Origin: Achromobacter deleyi
GTDB lineage: Bacteria; Pseudomonadota; Gammaproteobacteria; Burkholderiales; Burkholderiaceae_B
Assembly (NCBI RefSeq): GCF_902859705.1
Contig: NZ_CADIJO010000025.1
Span: 1 to 64,000, forward strand
Length of the DNA stretch: 64,000 nucleotides
Direction: 5' to 3'
The translations under genes and the position numbers were made by a program. Of this stretch, positions 1 to 8,562 are shown piece by piece (position 1 is the first letter of the stretch; every line of letters begins with the position of its first letter). The notes under the pieces were generated by a model. The model saw only the letters and a list, made by a program, of their open reading frames with translations. It did not search any database and was not told the origin of the DNA.

Positions 1-6
1 AGTTAC

Positions 7-120
7 GCCTGACGACCATAGCAAGGTGGTACCACTCCTTCCCATCCCGAACAGGACAGTGAAACGCCTTTGCGCCGATGATAGTGGACGGACGTCTGTG
101 AAAGTAGGTCATCGTCAGGC
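7..120 (+). rRNA. rrf: 5S ribosomal RNA
   Basis: The first and last bases form the closing helix I of 5S rRNA (GCCTGACGA pairing with TCGTCAGGC). Between them lie the conserved CCATAGCAAGG and CCCATCCCGAACAGG stretches of bacterial 5S rRNA. The length of about 114 nt fits. As the first feature of the window it is probably the last gene of a 16S-23S-5S operon whose earlier part lies outside. The exact ends are set from helix pairing. Confidence 0.95.
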
Positions 121-131
121 TTTTATTCCGC

Positions 132-170
132 AAAACCCCATAGGCTCTCGCCTGTGGGGTTTTGTCTTTG
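132..170 (+). terminator. rRNA operon terminator
   Basis: A GC-rich stem (AAAACCCCATAGGC pairing with GCCTGTGGGGTTTT, one mismatch) encloses a TCTC loop and runs into TTTTGTCTTTG. It lies 12 bases after the 5S gene, where a rho-independent terminator of an rRNA operon is expected. Confidence 0.85.
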
Positions 171-218
171 TGGCGACAGAAAGCCTGAGTCGCGACGCCA
201 CAAACACAACAATACAAA

Positions 219-258
219 AAAAGCCCCAGGGCGGCTGCGCCGCCCTGGGGCTTTTGCG
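219..258. terminator. second strong hairpin, probably a bidirectional terminator
   Basis: A perfect 17-bp stem with a TGC loop starts with AAAAGCCCC and ends with GGGGCTTTT. The A run before it and the T run after it allow termination on both strands. It is either a second rRNA terminator or one for a transcript entering from the right. Confidence 0.75.
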
Positions 259-451
259 TGGGCATCGAGCATGGAATACGCAGGGCCAGGTGCTGTGAAT
301 TGGCCGGCGCCTGGCCTGAAAATGGAAGCCTTGAAGGCCCGTCAACGGGGCTGCGAGCCGCGCCAATATTGAATGTGCCCAAATAACAACGCTCGTGGGC
401 CAGATGGCTTTGTGCGGTAAGATTGACTGAGTCAATTGTTGGAGCGTAATC

Positions 452-817
452 GTGAGTGATACCCAGACCCCCGCGCCCGGTACGGCATTAGACCTGCGCA
501 CGCTGACCCATGTGGCCTACGGCTTGTTTGCCCTGGGCTTTCTGACCAGTGGCTTCCTGGGCATTGCTACGTTGGCCGCCGTCGTGTTGATGTACCTGAA
601 GCGTTCGGATGCCGCCGGCACCGTTTACGCAGCCCATTTCGACTGGCTGCTGCGCACCTTCTGGTGGGCCTTGCTGTGGCTGGCCATCAGCGGCCTGGCT
701 CTGGTGATCTATATTGGTTGGATTGGTGTGGTCGCCACGGTTGTTTGGGGCCTGTACCGCCTGATCAAGGGCTGGCTGTCCCTGCTGGACGGCACGGCGC
801 CGACCACCTACGCTTGA
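452..817 (+). CDS. small inner-membrane protein, DUF4870-like
   Basis: This 121-residue protein has hydrophobic segments at about residues 17-48 and 69-105, so probably three or four membrane helices. The central AAHFDWLLRTFWW stretch and the WGLYRLIKGWLSLLDG end resemble the short DUF4870-like membrane proteins of betaproteobacteria. The function is unknown. The start is GTG, chosen because GGAG lies 8 bases before it and no ATG fits better. The gene is monocistronic, between the rRNA terminators and a terminator shared with the convergent LysE gene. The family assignment is from recall of sequence style and is moderately sure. Confidence 0.75.
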   Translation: MSDTQTPAPGTALDLRTLTHVAYGLFALGFLTSGFLGIATLAAVVLMYLKRSDAAGTVYAAHFDWLLRTFWWALLWLAISGLALVIYIGWIGVVATVVWGLYRLIKGWLSLLDGTAPTTYA

Positions 818-835
818 TTGCAGGCGTCCTCGACG

Positions 836-861
836 AAAGGCCGGCAACATGCCGGCCTTTT
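836..861. terminator. bidirectional terminator between convergent genes
   Basis: A perfect stem, AAAGGCCGGC with GCCGGCCTTT, encloses a five-base loop, with A and T runs on the two flanks. It lies between the small membrane protein gene (plus) and the LysE-family gene (minus) and can serve both. Confidence 0.8.
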
Positions 862-867
862 GCATTG

Positions 868-1473
868 TCAGCTCAGAACCACGTACAGCGCGACCAGCAA
901 CATCGAGGTGCCGAAGATCGCTGCCTGGATGCGTACCGCGCGCGGCGAATTGAAGCGGCCGAGGATGACCTTGCCGCCATAGATCCAGGGGAAATGGCAG
1001 AGCAACCCCAATACCGCGAAAGCCGCGCTGAGCTGGCCTACCTGCAGGGATAGGCTGACGTCCGGCGTCAGGAACTGAGCGAACATGACGACGATCATCG
1101 AATGGATTTTCGGGTTGAGGATCACGCAGATGAAGCCGTCGGCAAACCGCAGGCGCCTGTCGGGCTCGGCGTGATCGGCGGGTTTGACCGACGCGCGGAA
1201 AAAGCACCAGGCCAGGTAGAGCAGATAGGTGGCGCCGGCCCATTTCAGGGCGACGTGGATCTGAGGATGCTCGTGCAGCGCGCCGCCCAAGCCCAGCCCG
1301 TATAGCGCACAAAGGGCCAGATTGGCGGCTTCGAAACCCATCCAGAATGGTACGGATCCGCCGATGCCATAGCGGCCGCCCGCGGTGGCCAACAAGGTGT
1401 TGCCCGGCCCGGGACTGATGATCATGGGTGCTGCGTATCCCAGGAATGCCGCCCACATTTCCCAACCTGCCAT
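868..1473 (-). CDS. LysE/RhtB-family amino-acid exporter
   Basis: This 201-residue protein has the usual length and pattern of about six membrane helices of the LysE/RhtB export family. The N-terminal PMIISPGPGNTLL segment is the family hallmark. Such proteins export amino acids or similar small metabolites across the inner membrane; the substrate cannot be read from sequence. The ATG is preceded by GGGAG at a good distance. It is divergent from a LysR regulator gene 134 bases away, the classic arrangement in which the regulator controls the exporter. The direct regulatory link is inference. Confidence 0.9.
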   Translation of the reverse strand: MAGWEMWAAFLGYAAPMIISPGPGNTLLATAGGRYGIGGSVPFWMGFEAANLALCALYGLGLGGALHEHPQIHVALKWAGATYLLYLAWCFFRASVKPADHAEPDRRLRFADGFICVILNPKIHSMIVVMFAQFLTPDVSLSLQVGQLSAAFAVLGLLCHFPWIYGGKVILGRFNSPRAVRIQAAIFGTSMLLVALYVVLS

Positions 1474-1583
1474 GACTGCTCCCTGCTGTTGTACAGGCCG
1501 GCGCGAAGGTCAGGTGGGCGCCGACGGAATGGCCATTAGACGGGTCTTACTGGTGCGCTCAAAACGATCTATTCTCATGGCTT

Positions 1584-1602
1584 CGATAACCCTGGCTAAT
1601 CG
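1584..1602. promoter_or_regulatory. candidate LysR box (T-N11-A) at the lysR-like start
   Basis: CGAT, 11 bases, then ATCG form a symmetrical T-N11-A site, the usual LysR recognition architecture. It lies in the divergent LysE/LysR intergenic region and ends 5 bases before the regulator's ATG. It would overlap the ribosome-binding region, which suggests autorepression. Chance occurrence cannot be excluded. Confidence 0.4.
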
Positions 1603-1607
1603 AGAAA

Positions 1608-2528
1608 ATGCGACGTCTGCCTCCGATGAGCGCAATGCGAGCGTTCGAATCCGCTGCGCGGCATTTGAGTTTCACGCGGGCCGCTGCCGAGCTGTGCGTG
1701 ACGCAGGCTGCCGTCAGCCATCAGGTACGGCAGTTGGAGCAATGGCTGGGCAGGTCTCTCTTCCTGCGGCGCGGGCATACGTTGGCGCTGACCCACAAGG
1801 GCCGGGCTTATCTCGATGAGCTATCGCTCGCGTTTGACCGCATGGCTGCGGCAACCGAACAGGTTCGCGAGCGCAAGGACGGGCCGCTGCGCATCACGGC
1901 ATTGCCGTCCTTCGCGTCTCGTTGGTTGCTGCCGCGCTTGCCGACGTTTCGGGCACGTCATCCCGACATAGAAATCAAGTTCTCCAGTTCCGTGCAGCTT
2001 TGGTCGGGCGATGATGAATTCGATCTGGGGATACGCTCTGGCTTGGGGCGTTGGCCGGGGTTGAAGGCGGACCTGATCGCACGTGAGTATTTGAGTCCGG
2101 TATGCAGCCCGACTCTGCTGCAAGAGCAATCGGTGCTGGCTCAACCCGCAGGCCTGACAAGCGTCATGCTGTTGCACGACGAGCCGCGCGCCGCCTGGCG
2201 GCACTGGGCAGAGCTGGCGGGTGTGTCGCTTGACCTGGATCGAGGCGTGCAGTTCAGTGATGCCGCGCTTGTGCTGCAAGCGGCTGCCGATGGCCTGGGC
2301 GTGGCGTTGGGCCGCTTGATGTTGGCCGCTGATGATCTGCGGGCTGGGCGCCTTGTGCAGTTGTTTGACCAGGCGCTACCCAATGACTTCAGTTATTGGC
2401 TGGTCTATGCGCATGCGACGGCACAGCGGCCTGAAGCCGCGGCATTCAGGGCGTGGCTACTGGAGGCGGCGCACGAACACACCGGCAAGACAGCGCGTCA
2501 AGCGAGGGCGGGCACTATGCTGAACTAG
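1608..2528 (+). CDS. LysR-family regulator, GcvA-like
   Basis: This 306-residue protein has a winged helix-turn-helix at about residues 5-65 (FTRAAAELCVTQAAVSHQVRQLE) and a substrate-binding domain from about residue 92. The RRLPPMSAMRAFESAARHLSFTRAA start and the ALPSFASRWLLPRLPTF segment are typical of the GcvA-like subgroup. It probably regulates itself and the divergent LysE-family exporter. A second ATG seven codons downstream is possible, but the first one is kept because family members usually have the preceding residues. The inducer is unknown. Confidence 0.92.
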   Translation: MRRLPPMSAMRAFESAARHLSFTRAAAELCVTQAAVSHQVRQLEQWLGRSLFLRRGHTLALTHKGRAYLDELSLAFDRMAAATEQVRERKDGPLRITALPSFASRWLLPRLPTFRARHPDIEIKFSSSVQLWSGDDEFDLGIRSGLGRWPGLKADLIAREYLSPVCSPTLLQEQSVLAQPAGLTSVMLLHDEPRAAWRHWAELAGVSLDLDRGVQFSDAALVLQAAADGLGVALGRLMLAADDLRAGRLVQLFDQALPNDFSYWLVYAHATAQRPEAAAFRAWLLEAAHEHTGKTARQARAGTMLN

Positions 2529-2695
2529 GAGGGGGAGGCTGTGCCCAACGCGGGTGTGGGTCAAGCCACGCAAGGCGGAAAGCCTGCGGAACTGCATCGG
2601 CGGGGAGACGCCGTAAGTCGGGTCCGCCCGGCGTTCAAGCCAGGGCGTCGCGACAGTATCGAGGCAGGGACGTACGAGGTACGCCCTTTGCCTGC

Positions 2696-2974
2696 TTACT
2701 TCAGATGTGCGTTGACCAGCTTGGTCAGTTCGAACATCGTGACCTGATCCTTGCCAAAGATCGGGCGCAGCTTGGCATCGGCGTTGATGTTGCGCTTGTT
2801 GCTGGCGTCTTGCAGGTTGTGCTTCTTGATGTATTCCCAGATCTTCTTGGTGACCTCGGTGCGCGGCACGGCTTCCGAACCGATCACAGCAGCCAATTCG
2901 GCGCTGGGAGTCAGGGGCTTCATGAATGCAGCGTTCGGCTTGCGCGCGGTCGCGGGTTTGGAGGTTGTGGCCAT
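2696..2974 (-). CDS. SWIB/MDM2-domain protein
   Basis: This 92-residue basic protein consists of a lysine/alanine-rich N-terminus and one SWIB domain (about residues 15-90, with KPLTPSAELAAVIG and EVTKKIWEYIKKHNLQD). SWIB domains are chromatin-associated in eukaryotes. Free-standing copies occur in chlamydiae and many proteobacteria, where the role is poorly defined; DNA binding or nucleoid function is suspected. The start is the ATG with GAAGGAGCG in front. The reading frame is open 33 codons further upstream, but that extension has no ribosome-binding site. It is monocistronic, with both neighbouring genes on the opposite strand. Confidence 0.88.
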   Translation of the reverse strand: MATTSKPATARKPNAAFMKPLTPSAELAAVIGSEAVPRTEVTKKIWEYIKKHNLQDASNKRNINADAKLRPIFGKDQVTMFELTKLVNAHLK

Positions 2975-3121
2975 AATGCGGCGCTCCTTCTCTGGCTGTT
3001 GGAAAAATTGTCCTGCGGCCGGAGCATAACGTGTCTCTCCCGTAAAGACAAAGGCATTTATCCTCTGTAGCAACTAAAATGTCCCGACCGTCCCCCACCT
3101 CACGTCATTCTGTAACCTCCT

Positions 3122-4315
3122 ATGTACGCACGTTCTCCTTTGGAATCAATTCGGCTGTTTCATGACGAATTGACGGCGCTGCGGCGCGATTTGCATGCTC
3201 ATCCAGAATTGGGCTTCGAAGAAGTCCGTACCTCCGGGATCGTCGCGGGCGCGCTGGAGGCGCTGGGAATCGAGGTGCATCGAGGCATCGGCAAGACCGG
3301 TGTGGTGGGTGTCATTCGCGGCAAGCGCTGCGACAGCGGCCGGATGATCGGCCTGCGTGCCGACATGGATGCCTTGCCCATGACCGAAGACAACGACTTC
3401 GGCCACAAGTCCACCAAGCCCGGCCTGATGCACGGTTGCGGCCATGATGGCCATACGGCGGTGCTGATCGGGGCGGCCAAGTACCTGGCCCAGACGCGCA
3501 ATTTCGACGGTACGGCGGTGCTGATCTTCCAGCCGGCCGAAGAAGGGCGCGGTGGCGCGAAAGCCATGCTAGAAGATGGGTTATTCGATACGTTTCCGTG
3601 TGATGCGATTTACGCGTTGCATAATTGGCCAGGCCTGAAGCCTGGCACCATCGGCATCAATCCCGGGCCGATGATGGCGGCCGCAGATCGCTTCGAGATC
3701 CAGATCACCGGTCGCGGCGGCCACGGCGCGCATCCTTACCAGACGATCGACCCCGTGACCATCGCCGGTCAGATCATCACGGCGTTGCAGACCATCGTGT
3801 CGCGTAACGTCAATCCGCTGGATTCCGCGGTAGTCTCGATCGGATCGATGCAGGCTGGGCACCCCGGCGCGATGAGCGTGATCCCGCGCGAAGCCAAGCT
3901 GGTGGGCACGGTGCGCACGTTCCGCAAGTCGGTGCAGGAAATGGTCGAGACGCGCATGCGCGAATTGGTCACTGCCATCGCCGGTGCGTTCGGCGGCACG
4001 GCTGAACTGATCTATGAACGTATCTATCCCGCAACCCTGAACACGCCGCAGCACGCCAATCTTGTCGCCGACATCGCTACCGAGATGATCGGCAAGGAGA
4101 ACGTCGTGCGTGACCTGGTACCGTCGATGGGTTCGGAAGATTTTTCCTTCATGTTGCAGAGCAAGCCCGGCGCGTATTTCCGGCTGGGGCAGGGCGGGGC
4201 CGATTCCGGCTGCGTGCTGCACAACTCGCATTTTGATTTCAACGATGCCGTCATTCCCCTGGGCAGCGCGATGTTCTGCGCGCTGGCCGAACGGGGCATG
4301 CCGCTGGCAGATTAA
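3122..4315 (+). CDS. M20-family amidohydrolase (hippurate-hydrolase-like)
   Basis: This 397-residue cytosolic metallo-amidohydrolase has M20D features: [12 protein letters not shown] near residue 25, [10 protein letters not shown] near 80, [10 protein letters not shown] near 103 (metal-binding Cys and His), QPAEEGRGG near 140 and a C-terminal MGSEDFSFM metal-ligand motif. Relatives hydrolyse N-acyl amino acids such as hippurate or indole-3-acetyl conjugates; the substrate is not predictable. A paralogue lies on the minus strand at 43248-44444. pyrC starts 10 bases downstream, so the two are probably co-transcribed, although no pathway link is evident. Confidence 0.92.
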   Translation: MYARSPLESIRLFHDELTALRRDLHAHPELGFEEVRTSGIVAGALEALGIEVHRGIGKTGVVGVIRGKRCDSGRMIGLRADMDALPMTEDNDFGHKSTKPGLMHGCGHDGHTAVLIGAAKYLAQTRNFDGTAVLIFQPAEEGRGGAKAMLEDGLFDTFPCDAIYALHNWPGLKPGTIGINPGPMMAAADRFEIQITGRGGHGAHPYQTIDPVTIAGQIITALQTIVSRNVNPLDSAVVSIGSMQAGHPGAMSVIPREAKLVGTVRTFRKSVQEMVETRMRELVTAIAGAFGGTAELIYERIYPATLNTPQHANLVADIATEMIGKENVVRDLVPSMGSEDFSFMLQSKPGAYFRLGQGGADSGCVLHNSHFDFNDAVIPLGSAMFCALAERGMPLAD

Positions 4316-4325
4316 GAAGCTTCCC

Positions 4326-5390
4326 ATGTCTACGCAAAACCCCCAGCAACTGATCATCACCCGCCCCGACGACTGGCACCTGCACCTGCGCGACGGCACG
4401 GCGCTGGAAGCCGTGGTGGCGGATACCGCCCGGCAATTCGCCCGCGCCATCATCATGCCGAACCTGAAGCCGCCGGTGACCACCACCGAGCAGGCGCTGG
4501 CCTACCGTGGCCGCATCCTGGCTGCGCTGACCAAGGCGGGCGGCAACGCCGACGCGTTCACGCCGCTGATGACGCTGTACCTGACCGATAACACGTCGGC
4601 CGAAGAGATTTTCCGTGCGCACGAGTCCGGCCAGGTCTACGCCGTGAAGCTGTACCCGGCGGGTGCGACCACCAATTCCGATGCCGGCGTGACCGACCTG
4701 CTGGGCAAGTGCGCCAAGGCGCTGGAAGCGCTGGAAAAATGCGGCATGCCGCTGCTGGTGCATGGCGAAGTGACCGATCCGTCGATCGACGTGTTCGACC
4801 GCGAGGCAATCTTCGTGGAACGCGTCATGAAGCCGCTGCGCCGCGCCTTCCCGGCGCTGAAGGTGGTGTTCGAGCACATCACGACCAAGGAAGGCGCCGA
4901 GTACGTGCGCGATGCCGAAGGTCCGATCGCGGCCACGATCACGCCGCAGCACATGCTGTACAACCGCAACGCCATTTTCCAGGGCGGCGTTCGGCCGCAC
5001 TGGTACTGCCTGCCGATTCTCAAGCGTGAAACGCACCGCCTGGCATTGGTGGAAGCCGCGACCAGCGGCAGCCCGCGATTCTTCCTGGGCACGGACAGCG
5101 CGCCGCATGCGCGCGGCCTGAAGGAACACGCCTGCGGCTGTGCCGGTTGCTACACGGCGCTGCACGCCATGGAGCTGTACGCCACGGCGTTCGATGCCGT
5201 CGGCAAGCTGGACAAGCTGGAAGGCTTTGCCAGCTTCCATGGTCCGGACTTCTATGGCCTGCCGCGCAATACGGGCACGCTGACGCTGGTACGCGAAAGC
5301 TTCCAGATTCCGGATGAGGTGCCGTTCGGCAATACGGCGCTGGTGCCGCTGGCCGCGGGTGAAACCCTGGCCTGGCGCGCAGCAGTCTGA
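4326..5390 (+). CDS. pyrC: dihydroorotase
   Basis: This enzyme of 354 residues catalyses the reversible ring closure of N-carbamoyl-aspartate to dihydroorotate in pyrimidine synthesis. It is the E. coli PyrC type: [10 protein letters not shown] (zinc ligands His18 and His20), [10 protein letters not shown], the bridging carbamylated-lysine segment [14 protein letters not shown] (Lys108), [15 protein letters not shown] and GTDSAPHA with its catalytic Asp. The start is the ATG followed by the family N-terminus; the frame stays open upstream inside the M20 gene but has no family similarity there. It sits 10 bases after the amidohydrolase. A perfect palindrome downstream may end transcription. 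Confidence 0.97.
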   Translation: MSTQNPQQLIITRPDDWHLHLRDGTALEAVVADTARQFARAIIMPNLKPPVTTTEQALAYRGRILAALTKAGGNADAFTPLMTLYLTDNTSAEEIFRAHESGQVYAVKLYPAGATTNSDAGVTDLLGKCAKALEALEKCGMPLLVHGEVTDPSIDVFDREAIFVERVMKPLRRAFPALKVVFEHITTKEGAEYVRDAEGPIAATITPQHMLYNRNAIFQGGVRPHWYCLPILKRETHRLALVEAATSGSPRFFLGTDSAPHARGLKEHACGCAGCYTALHAMELYATAFDAVGKLDKLEGFASFHGPDFYGLPRNTGTLTLVRESFQIPDEVPFGNTALVPLAAGETLAWRAAV

Positions 5391-5422
5391 CCGCGGGCGG
5401 CCTTGCCGCCCATTCATGACAT

Positions 5423-5450
5423 GCCACTATCTATATATATAGATAGTGGC
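5423..5450. repeat. 28-bp perfect palindrome between pyrC and uup
   Basis: The two 14-base halves are exact reverse complements, with an AT core (TATATATA) and GCCACTATC at the outside. It lies in the 67-base gap between two convergent genes. Transcribed from either side it gives a long stem, so a terminator role is likely, but there is no clean T run. Confidence 0.7.
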
Positions 5451-5457
5451 GTTGTCT

Positions 5458-7281
5458 TTACAGGGCGCCTTCGCGGCGCGCCTCGAGCAGCTCCCAGCGG
5501 GCGAACTTTTCTTCGAGCTCGCTTTCGAGCTTGGACAGTTCGCCGTTGATGCGCTCGACTTCGGCCGGGGCATCGCGATACAGGCTGCCGTCGGCCAGCT
5601 TGCCGGCCAGTTCGGCCTGCTTGGCTTCCAGTGCGGCGATGGCCTCGGGCAGGCCTTCCAGTTCGCGCAGTTCCCACGAGTTCATCTTGGCGGTCTTGGC
5701 CGGCTTGGGCTTGGCGGCCTTGGCGCGCGCCGCCGCCTCGTCGGCAGCCTTGATCGCCTTTTCGGCGTCTTCGCCGTTCGGCGATGCCGGGCGCTGGGCG
5801 ACCCATTCGTCATAGCCGCCCACGTAGTCGCGCCAGCGGCCGTGGCCTTCATAGGCGATGGTCTGCGTGACGACGTTGTTCAAAAAGGCGCGATCGTGGC
5901 TGACCAGCAGGACGGTGCCGGAATATTCCTGCAGCAGTTCTTCCAGCAGTTCGAGCGTTTCGATGTCCAGGTCGTTGGTGGGTTCGTCCAGTACCAGGAC
6001 GTTGGCCGGGCGGGCAAACAGGCGCGCCAGCAGCAGGCGGGCGCGCTCGCCGCCGGACAGGCTGCGTACCGGTGAGCCGGCGCGGGCGGGCGAGAACAGG
6101 AAGTCGCCCAGGTAGCTCATGACGTGCTTGCGCGTGCCGCCGATTTCCACCCATTCGCTGCCCGGGCTGATGATGTCGACCAGGGTGGCGTTTTCATCCA
6201 GTTGGGCGCGCATCTGGTCGAAATAGGCGACCGAGACGTTGGTGCCCAGGCGGGTCTTGCCGCTGTCGGGCTGCATTTCACCGAGGATGAGCTTGAGCAG
6301 CGTGGTCTTGCCGGCGCCATTGGGCCCGACGATGCCGATGCGGTCGCCGCGCAGCAGCGTGGTGGAGTAGTCGTCCACCACGATCTTGTCGCCAAAGCGC
6401 TTGCTGACGTGTTCCAGCTCGGCCACCATCTTGCCCGAGCGTTGGCCCTCGGCCAGCGCCAGCGATACGTCGCCGACGCGTTCGCGGCGCTCGGCGCGTT
6501 CGACGCGCAGCTTCTCCAGCCGGCGCACGCGGCCTTCGTTGCGGGTGCGGCGCGCTTCCACGCCCTTGCGAATCCAGACTTCTTCCTGGGCCAGCAGCTT
6601 GTCGAAGCGCGCCTGCTCCAGGCGTTCGGATTCGAGCCACTGCGCCTTGCGCTCCTGCCATTGCGAGAAATTGCCGGGGAAGCTGAGCAGGCGTCCGCGA
6701 TCGAGTTCGACGATGCGGGTGGCCACCGAATCCAGGAAGCGGCGATCGTGGGTGATGATGACCGCGGCGCCCTTCCAGGTGCGCAGCATCTCTTCCAGCC
6801 AGGCGATGCCTTCGAAGTCGAGGTGGTTGGTGGGTTCGTCCAGCAGCAGCAGGTCGGGTTCGTCGACCAGGGCGCGGGCCAGCGCGACGCGCTTGCGGGT
6901 GCCGCCGGACAGGCCGGCAATCTGCGCGTCCGCGGGCAGGCCCAGCTTTTCGAGCACCGAGCGCACGCGCGACGGGCGCTGCCAGTCTTCGTGGTCGTCG
7001 CCCAGGTTGCAGACGACGTCAAAGACGGTGGCGTTCTCGTCGAGCTCGGGTTCCTGTTCGACCGTGGCCACGCGCAGGCCCGACGTGCGGGCGATATCGC
7101 CGTCGTCGGGCAGGGTGCGGCCATCGAGCAGGCGGAGCAGCGAGGACTTGCCGGCGCCGTTGCGGCCGATGAGGCCGATGCGCTCGCCGGCCTGGATGGC
7201 GAAGTCGGCGTGGTCCAGCAGCGGGTGGTGGCCATAGGCCAGCTGGATGTCGGTCAGGGTGATGAGAGTTGCGAGGGCCAT
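5458..7281 (-). CDS. uup: ABC-F family ATPase Uup
   Basis: This 607-residue protein has two ABC cassettes and no membrane segments. The first has GRNGAGKSS and LSGGTRKRVALARAL with LLLDEPTNHLD. A linker rich in Arg/Glu follows (the RKGVEARRTRNEGRVR segment is typical of Uup). The second has GPNGAGKTT and LSGGERARLLLARL with VLDEPTNDLD. A charged, Lys/Ala-rich linker and C-terminal coiled coil complete the protein, as in Uup. ABC-F proteins act on the ribosome; Uup has also been linked to transposon excision and 50S assembly. The start is the ATG of MALATLITLTD; the longer upstream frame has no similarity and would run into the divergent rnpB gene. Confidence 0.94.
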   Translation of the reverse strand: MALATLITLTDIQLAYGHHPLLDHADFAIQAGERIGLIGRNGAGKSSLLRLLDGRTLPDDGDIARTSGLRVATVEQEPELDENATVFDVVCNLGDDHEDWQRPSRVRSVLEKLGLPADAQIAGLSGGTRKRVALARALVDEPDLLLLDEPTNHLDFEGIAWLEEMLRTWKGAAVIITHDRRFLDSVATRIVELDRGRLLSFPGNFSQWQERKAQWLESERLEQARFDKLLAQEEVWIRKGVEARRTRNEGRVRRLEKLRVERAERRERVGDVSLALAEGQRSGKMVAELEHVSKRFGDKIVVDDYSTTLLRGDRIGIVGPNGAGKTTLLKLILGEMQPDSGKTRLGTNVSVAYFDQMRAQLDENATLVDIISPGSEWVEIGGTRKHVMSYLGDFLFSPARAGSPVRSLSGGERARLLLARLFARPANVLVLDEPTNDLDIETLELLEELLQEYSGTVLLVSHDRAFLNNVVTQTIAYEGHGRWRDYVGGYDEWVAQRPASPNGEDAEKAIKAADEAAARAKAAKPKPAKTAKMNSWELRELEGLPEAIAALEAKQAELAGKLADGSLYRDAPAEVERINGELSKLESELEEKFARWELLEARREGAL

Positions 7282-7361
7282 GTAGTGGTAGTGTCTGCTG
7301 CGTCTAGGCGGATCAAGCGCTATTGTCGCAGGAACCCTGCCGGGTCGTTTGGGCCCTCTGG

Positions 7362-7389
7362 GGGACAGGCTCGCAACCTGTACTAGAAT
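7362..7389 (+). promoter_or_regulatory. probable rnpB promoter
   Basis: A TAGAAT -10 hexamer ends 7 bases before the inferred RNase P RNA 5' end. A partial -35 match (GGGACA) lies 16 bases upstream of it. The spacing to the RNA start supports a sigma-70 promoter even though the -35 is weak. Confidence 0.55.
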
Positions 7390-7396
7390 ACGCACC

Positions 7397-7802
7397 GCAA
7401 GGCGGGTCGGGCGATCGCGGTGGATGCGAATCCATCGAGGAAGGTCCGGACTCCATAGGGCAGGGTAACGGCTAACGGCCGTCCGGCTGCGTCTTCGGGC
7501 GCGGACGAGGAATAGGACCACAGAGACGAGTCTGCGGGGCGGGCGCGCCAGTCGCGCACTGATACGGCCATCTCCGTATTGCGCCGGTCGGCAACGATCG
7601 GCGGCATCGCAGGGTGAAACGCGGCAACCTCTACCCGGAGCAACATCAAATAGGCATGCGTGCGGCTTTCGGGCCGCGAAGGGCGGCTCCGTTCAAGCAT
7701 GCGGGTAGGTGGCTACAGCGGCTCAGCAATGATCCGCGCAGAGGAATGATTGCCCGCCAGGGAAACCTGGCGTACAGAATCCGGCCTATAGACCCGTCTT
7801 GC
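7397..7802 (+). ncRNA. rnpB: RNase P RNA, bacterial class A
   Basis: The catalytic RNA of RNase P matures tRNA 5' ends. The first 12 bases (GCAAGGCGGGTC) pair with the last 12 (GACCCGTCTTGC) to form helix P1. Conserved blocks appear in order: GAGGAAGGTCCGGACTCC, AGGGCAG with CGGCTAACGGCCG, AATAGGACCACAGAGACGAG, GGTGAAACGCGGCAACCTC with GAGCAACATCAAATAGGCA, and CAGAGGAATGATTGCC. The length of about 406 nt is normal. No protein gene should be called here. It is divergent from uup and upstream of the dcw cluster. The ends are inferred from P1 pairing and may shift by a few bases. Confidence 0.96.
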
Positions 7803-8055
7803 ATTGAATTTCTCTTCCGTGCGGCGCCGGCGGCTTTTTTTCAAAGCCCATGGTGCGGCAGCCAGCGCGGAACGCCCGCCAGTCTTCGGCCAGCGGGCCA
7901 GGTAAAACAATGCAAAGGCATCGTTAGCCGCCACTTCTTAAGAAGCACTTTTAGTTAGTGACGCAACCTCCTGATTTATTAGGAGGTTTTTCTTTTTGCG
8001 CATTTACAAGTTGCTCTAAGTCCTTGTTGTGATTGAAAAAATTGCAACCGCGCGC
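7803..8055. other. spacer between rnpB and the mraZ promoter
   Basis: I see no gene here. The first part is GC-rich with a C-rich/T-rich stretch (GGCGGCTTTTTTTC near 7835) that may help end rnpB transcription. The part after about 7920 becomes AT-rich and carries a clear terminator hairpin before the mraZ promoter. Confidence 0.6.
7965..7995 (+). terminator. rho-independent terminator upstream of mraZ
   Basis: AACCTCCT and AGGAGGTT form an 8-bp stem with an 8-base AT loop, followed by TTTCTTTTT. It insulates the dcw cluster from rnpB read-through. Confidence 0.8.
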
Positions 8056-8084
8056 TTGACCGCCCCATTGCCATACCGTAGAGT
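8056..8084 (+). promoter_or_regulatory. dcw cluster promoter (Pmra)
   Basis: TTGACC and TAGAGT are separated by exactly 17 bases, a good sigma-70 match, about 40 bases before mraZ. The -10 overlaps the first MraZ-type box, so repression by MraZ at this promoter is likely. The assignment is from spacing and context. Confidence 0.65.
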
Positions 8085-8129
8085 GGGAAATAGTAGGAAA
8101 TTGTGCAATTAAGTGGGGTAAAAGTGGTG
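8083..8129 (+). promoter_or_regulatory. MraZ operator, phased direct repeats
   Basis: GTGGGA (8083), GTAGGA (8093), a weak GTGCAA (8103), GTGGGG (8113) and GTGGTG (8124) recur at 10, 10, 10 and 11 bases. MraZ is known to bind tandem TGGGN direct repeats in front of its own gene. Helical-turn spacing puts all boxes on one face of the DNA. The last box overlaps the mraZ GTG start. Confidence 0.7.
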
Positions 8130-8555
8130 TTTCAGGGAAGCAGCGCGCTCACGCTGGATGCCAAGGGACGGATCTCGATTCCGACCCGGCATCGTGACGC
8201 GCTGGTGTCGCAGGCCGAAGGCCGCCTGACCCTGACTCGCCATCCAGACGGCTGCCTGCTGGTGTACCCGCGGCCCGAGTGGGAAAAGAAGCGCGAGCAG
8301 ATTGCCGCCTTTCCCATGACGGCTCGCGCGTTGCAGCGGCTGTTGCTGGGCAACGCTCAGGACGTGGAACTGGACGGCTCTGGCCGCGTCCTGATCGCGC
8401 CTGAACTGCGCAACGCTTCCGGTATGACGCGCGATGTGATGCTGCTCGGTCTGGGCGCTCATTTCGAGCTGTGGGATGCCGCTACCCTGGCAAGCCGAGA
8501 GGCTGAAGACCTGGCCAAGGGTATGCCGGATGTGTTGAATCAGTTTTCGTTCTGA
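8127..8555 (+). CDS. mraZ: transcriptional regulator MraZ
   Basis: This 142-residue protein has two SpoVT/AbrB-like swapped-hairpin domains (about residues 5-50 and 75-120; [15 protein letters not shown] and [14 protein letters not shown]). MraZ binds direct repeats upstream of its own gene and represses the division and cell-wall operon. The start is GTG followed by the [14 protein letters not shown] family N-terminus; an in-frame GTG eight codons upstream lies inside the repeat operator and is less likely. rsmH follows after 7 bases. This is the first gene of the dcw cluster and its probable autoregulator. Confidence 0.95.
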   Translation: MFQGSSALTLDAKGRISIPTRHRDALVSQAEGRLTLTRHPDGCLLVYPRPEWEKKREQIAAFPMTARALQRLLLGNAQDVELDGSGRVLIAPELRNASGMTRDVMLLGLGAHFELWDAATLASREAEDLAKGMPDVLNQFSF

Positions 8556-8562
8556 AAAAGTT

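Noticed and set aside
488-1465. Long minus-strand frame of 325 codons over the small membrane protein and LysE genes
   Set aside because: It is a high-GC shadow: it reads through two supported genes and gives an Arg/Gly-rich product without a fold pattern.
7041-7521. Longer start for the ABC-F gene
   Set aside because: The extra 80 residues are Arg/Pro-rich, unlike ABC-F proteins, and would overlap the RNase P RNA gene and its promoter.
7383-7958. Open frames across the RNase P RNA region
   Set aside because: The region folds as class A RNase P RNA with all conserved blocks; the frames lack ribosome-binding sites and similarity.
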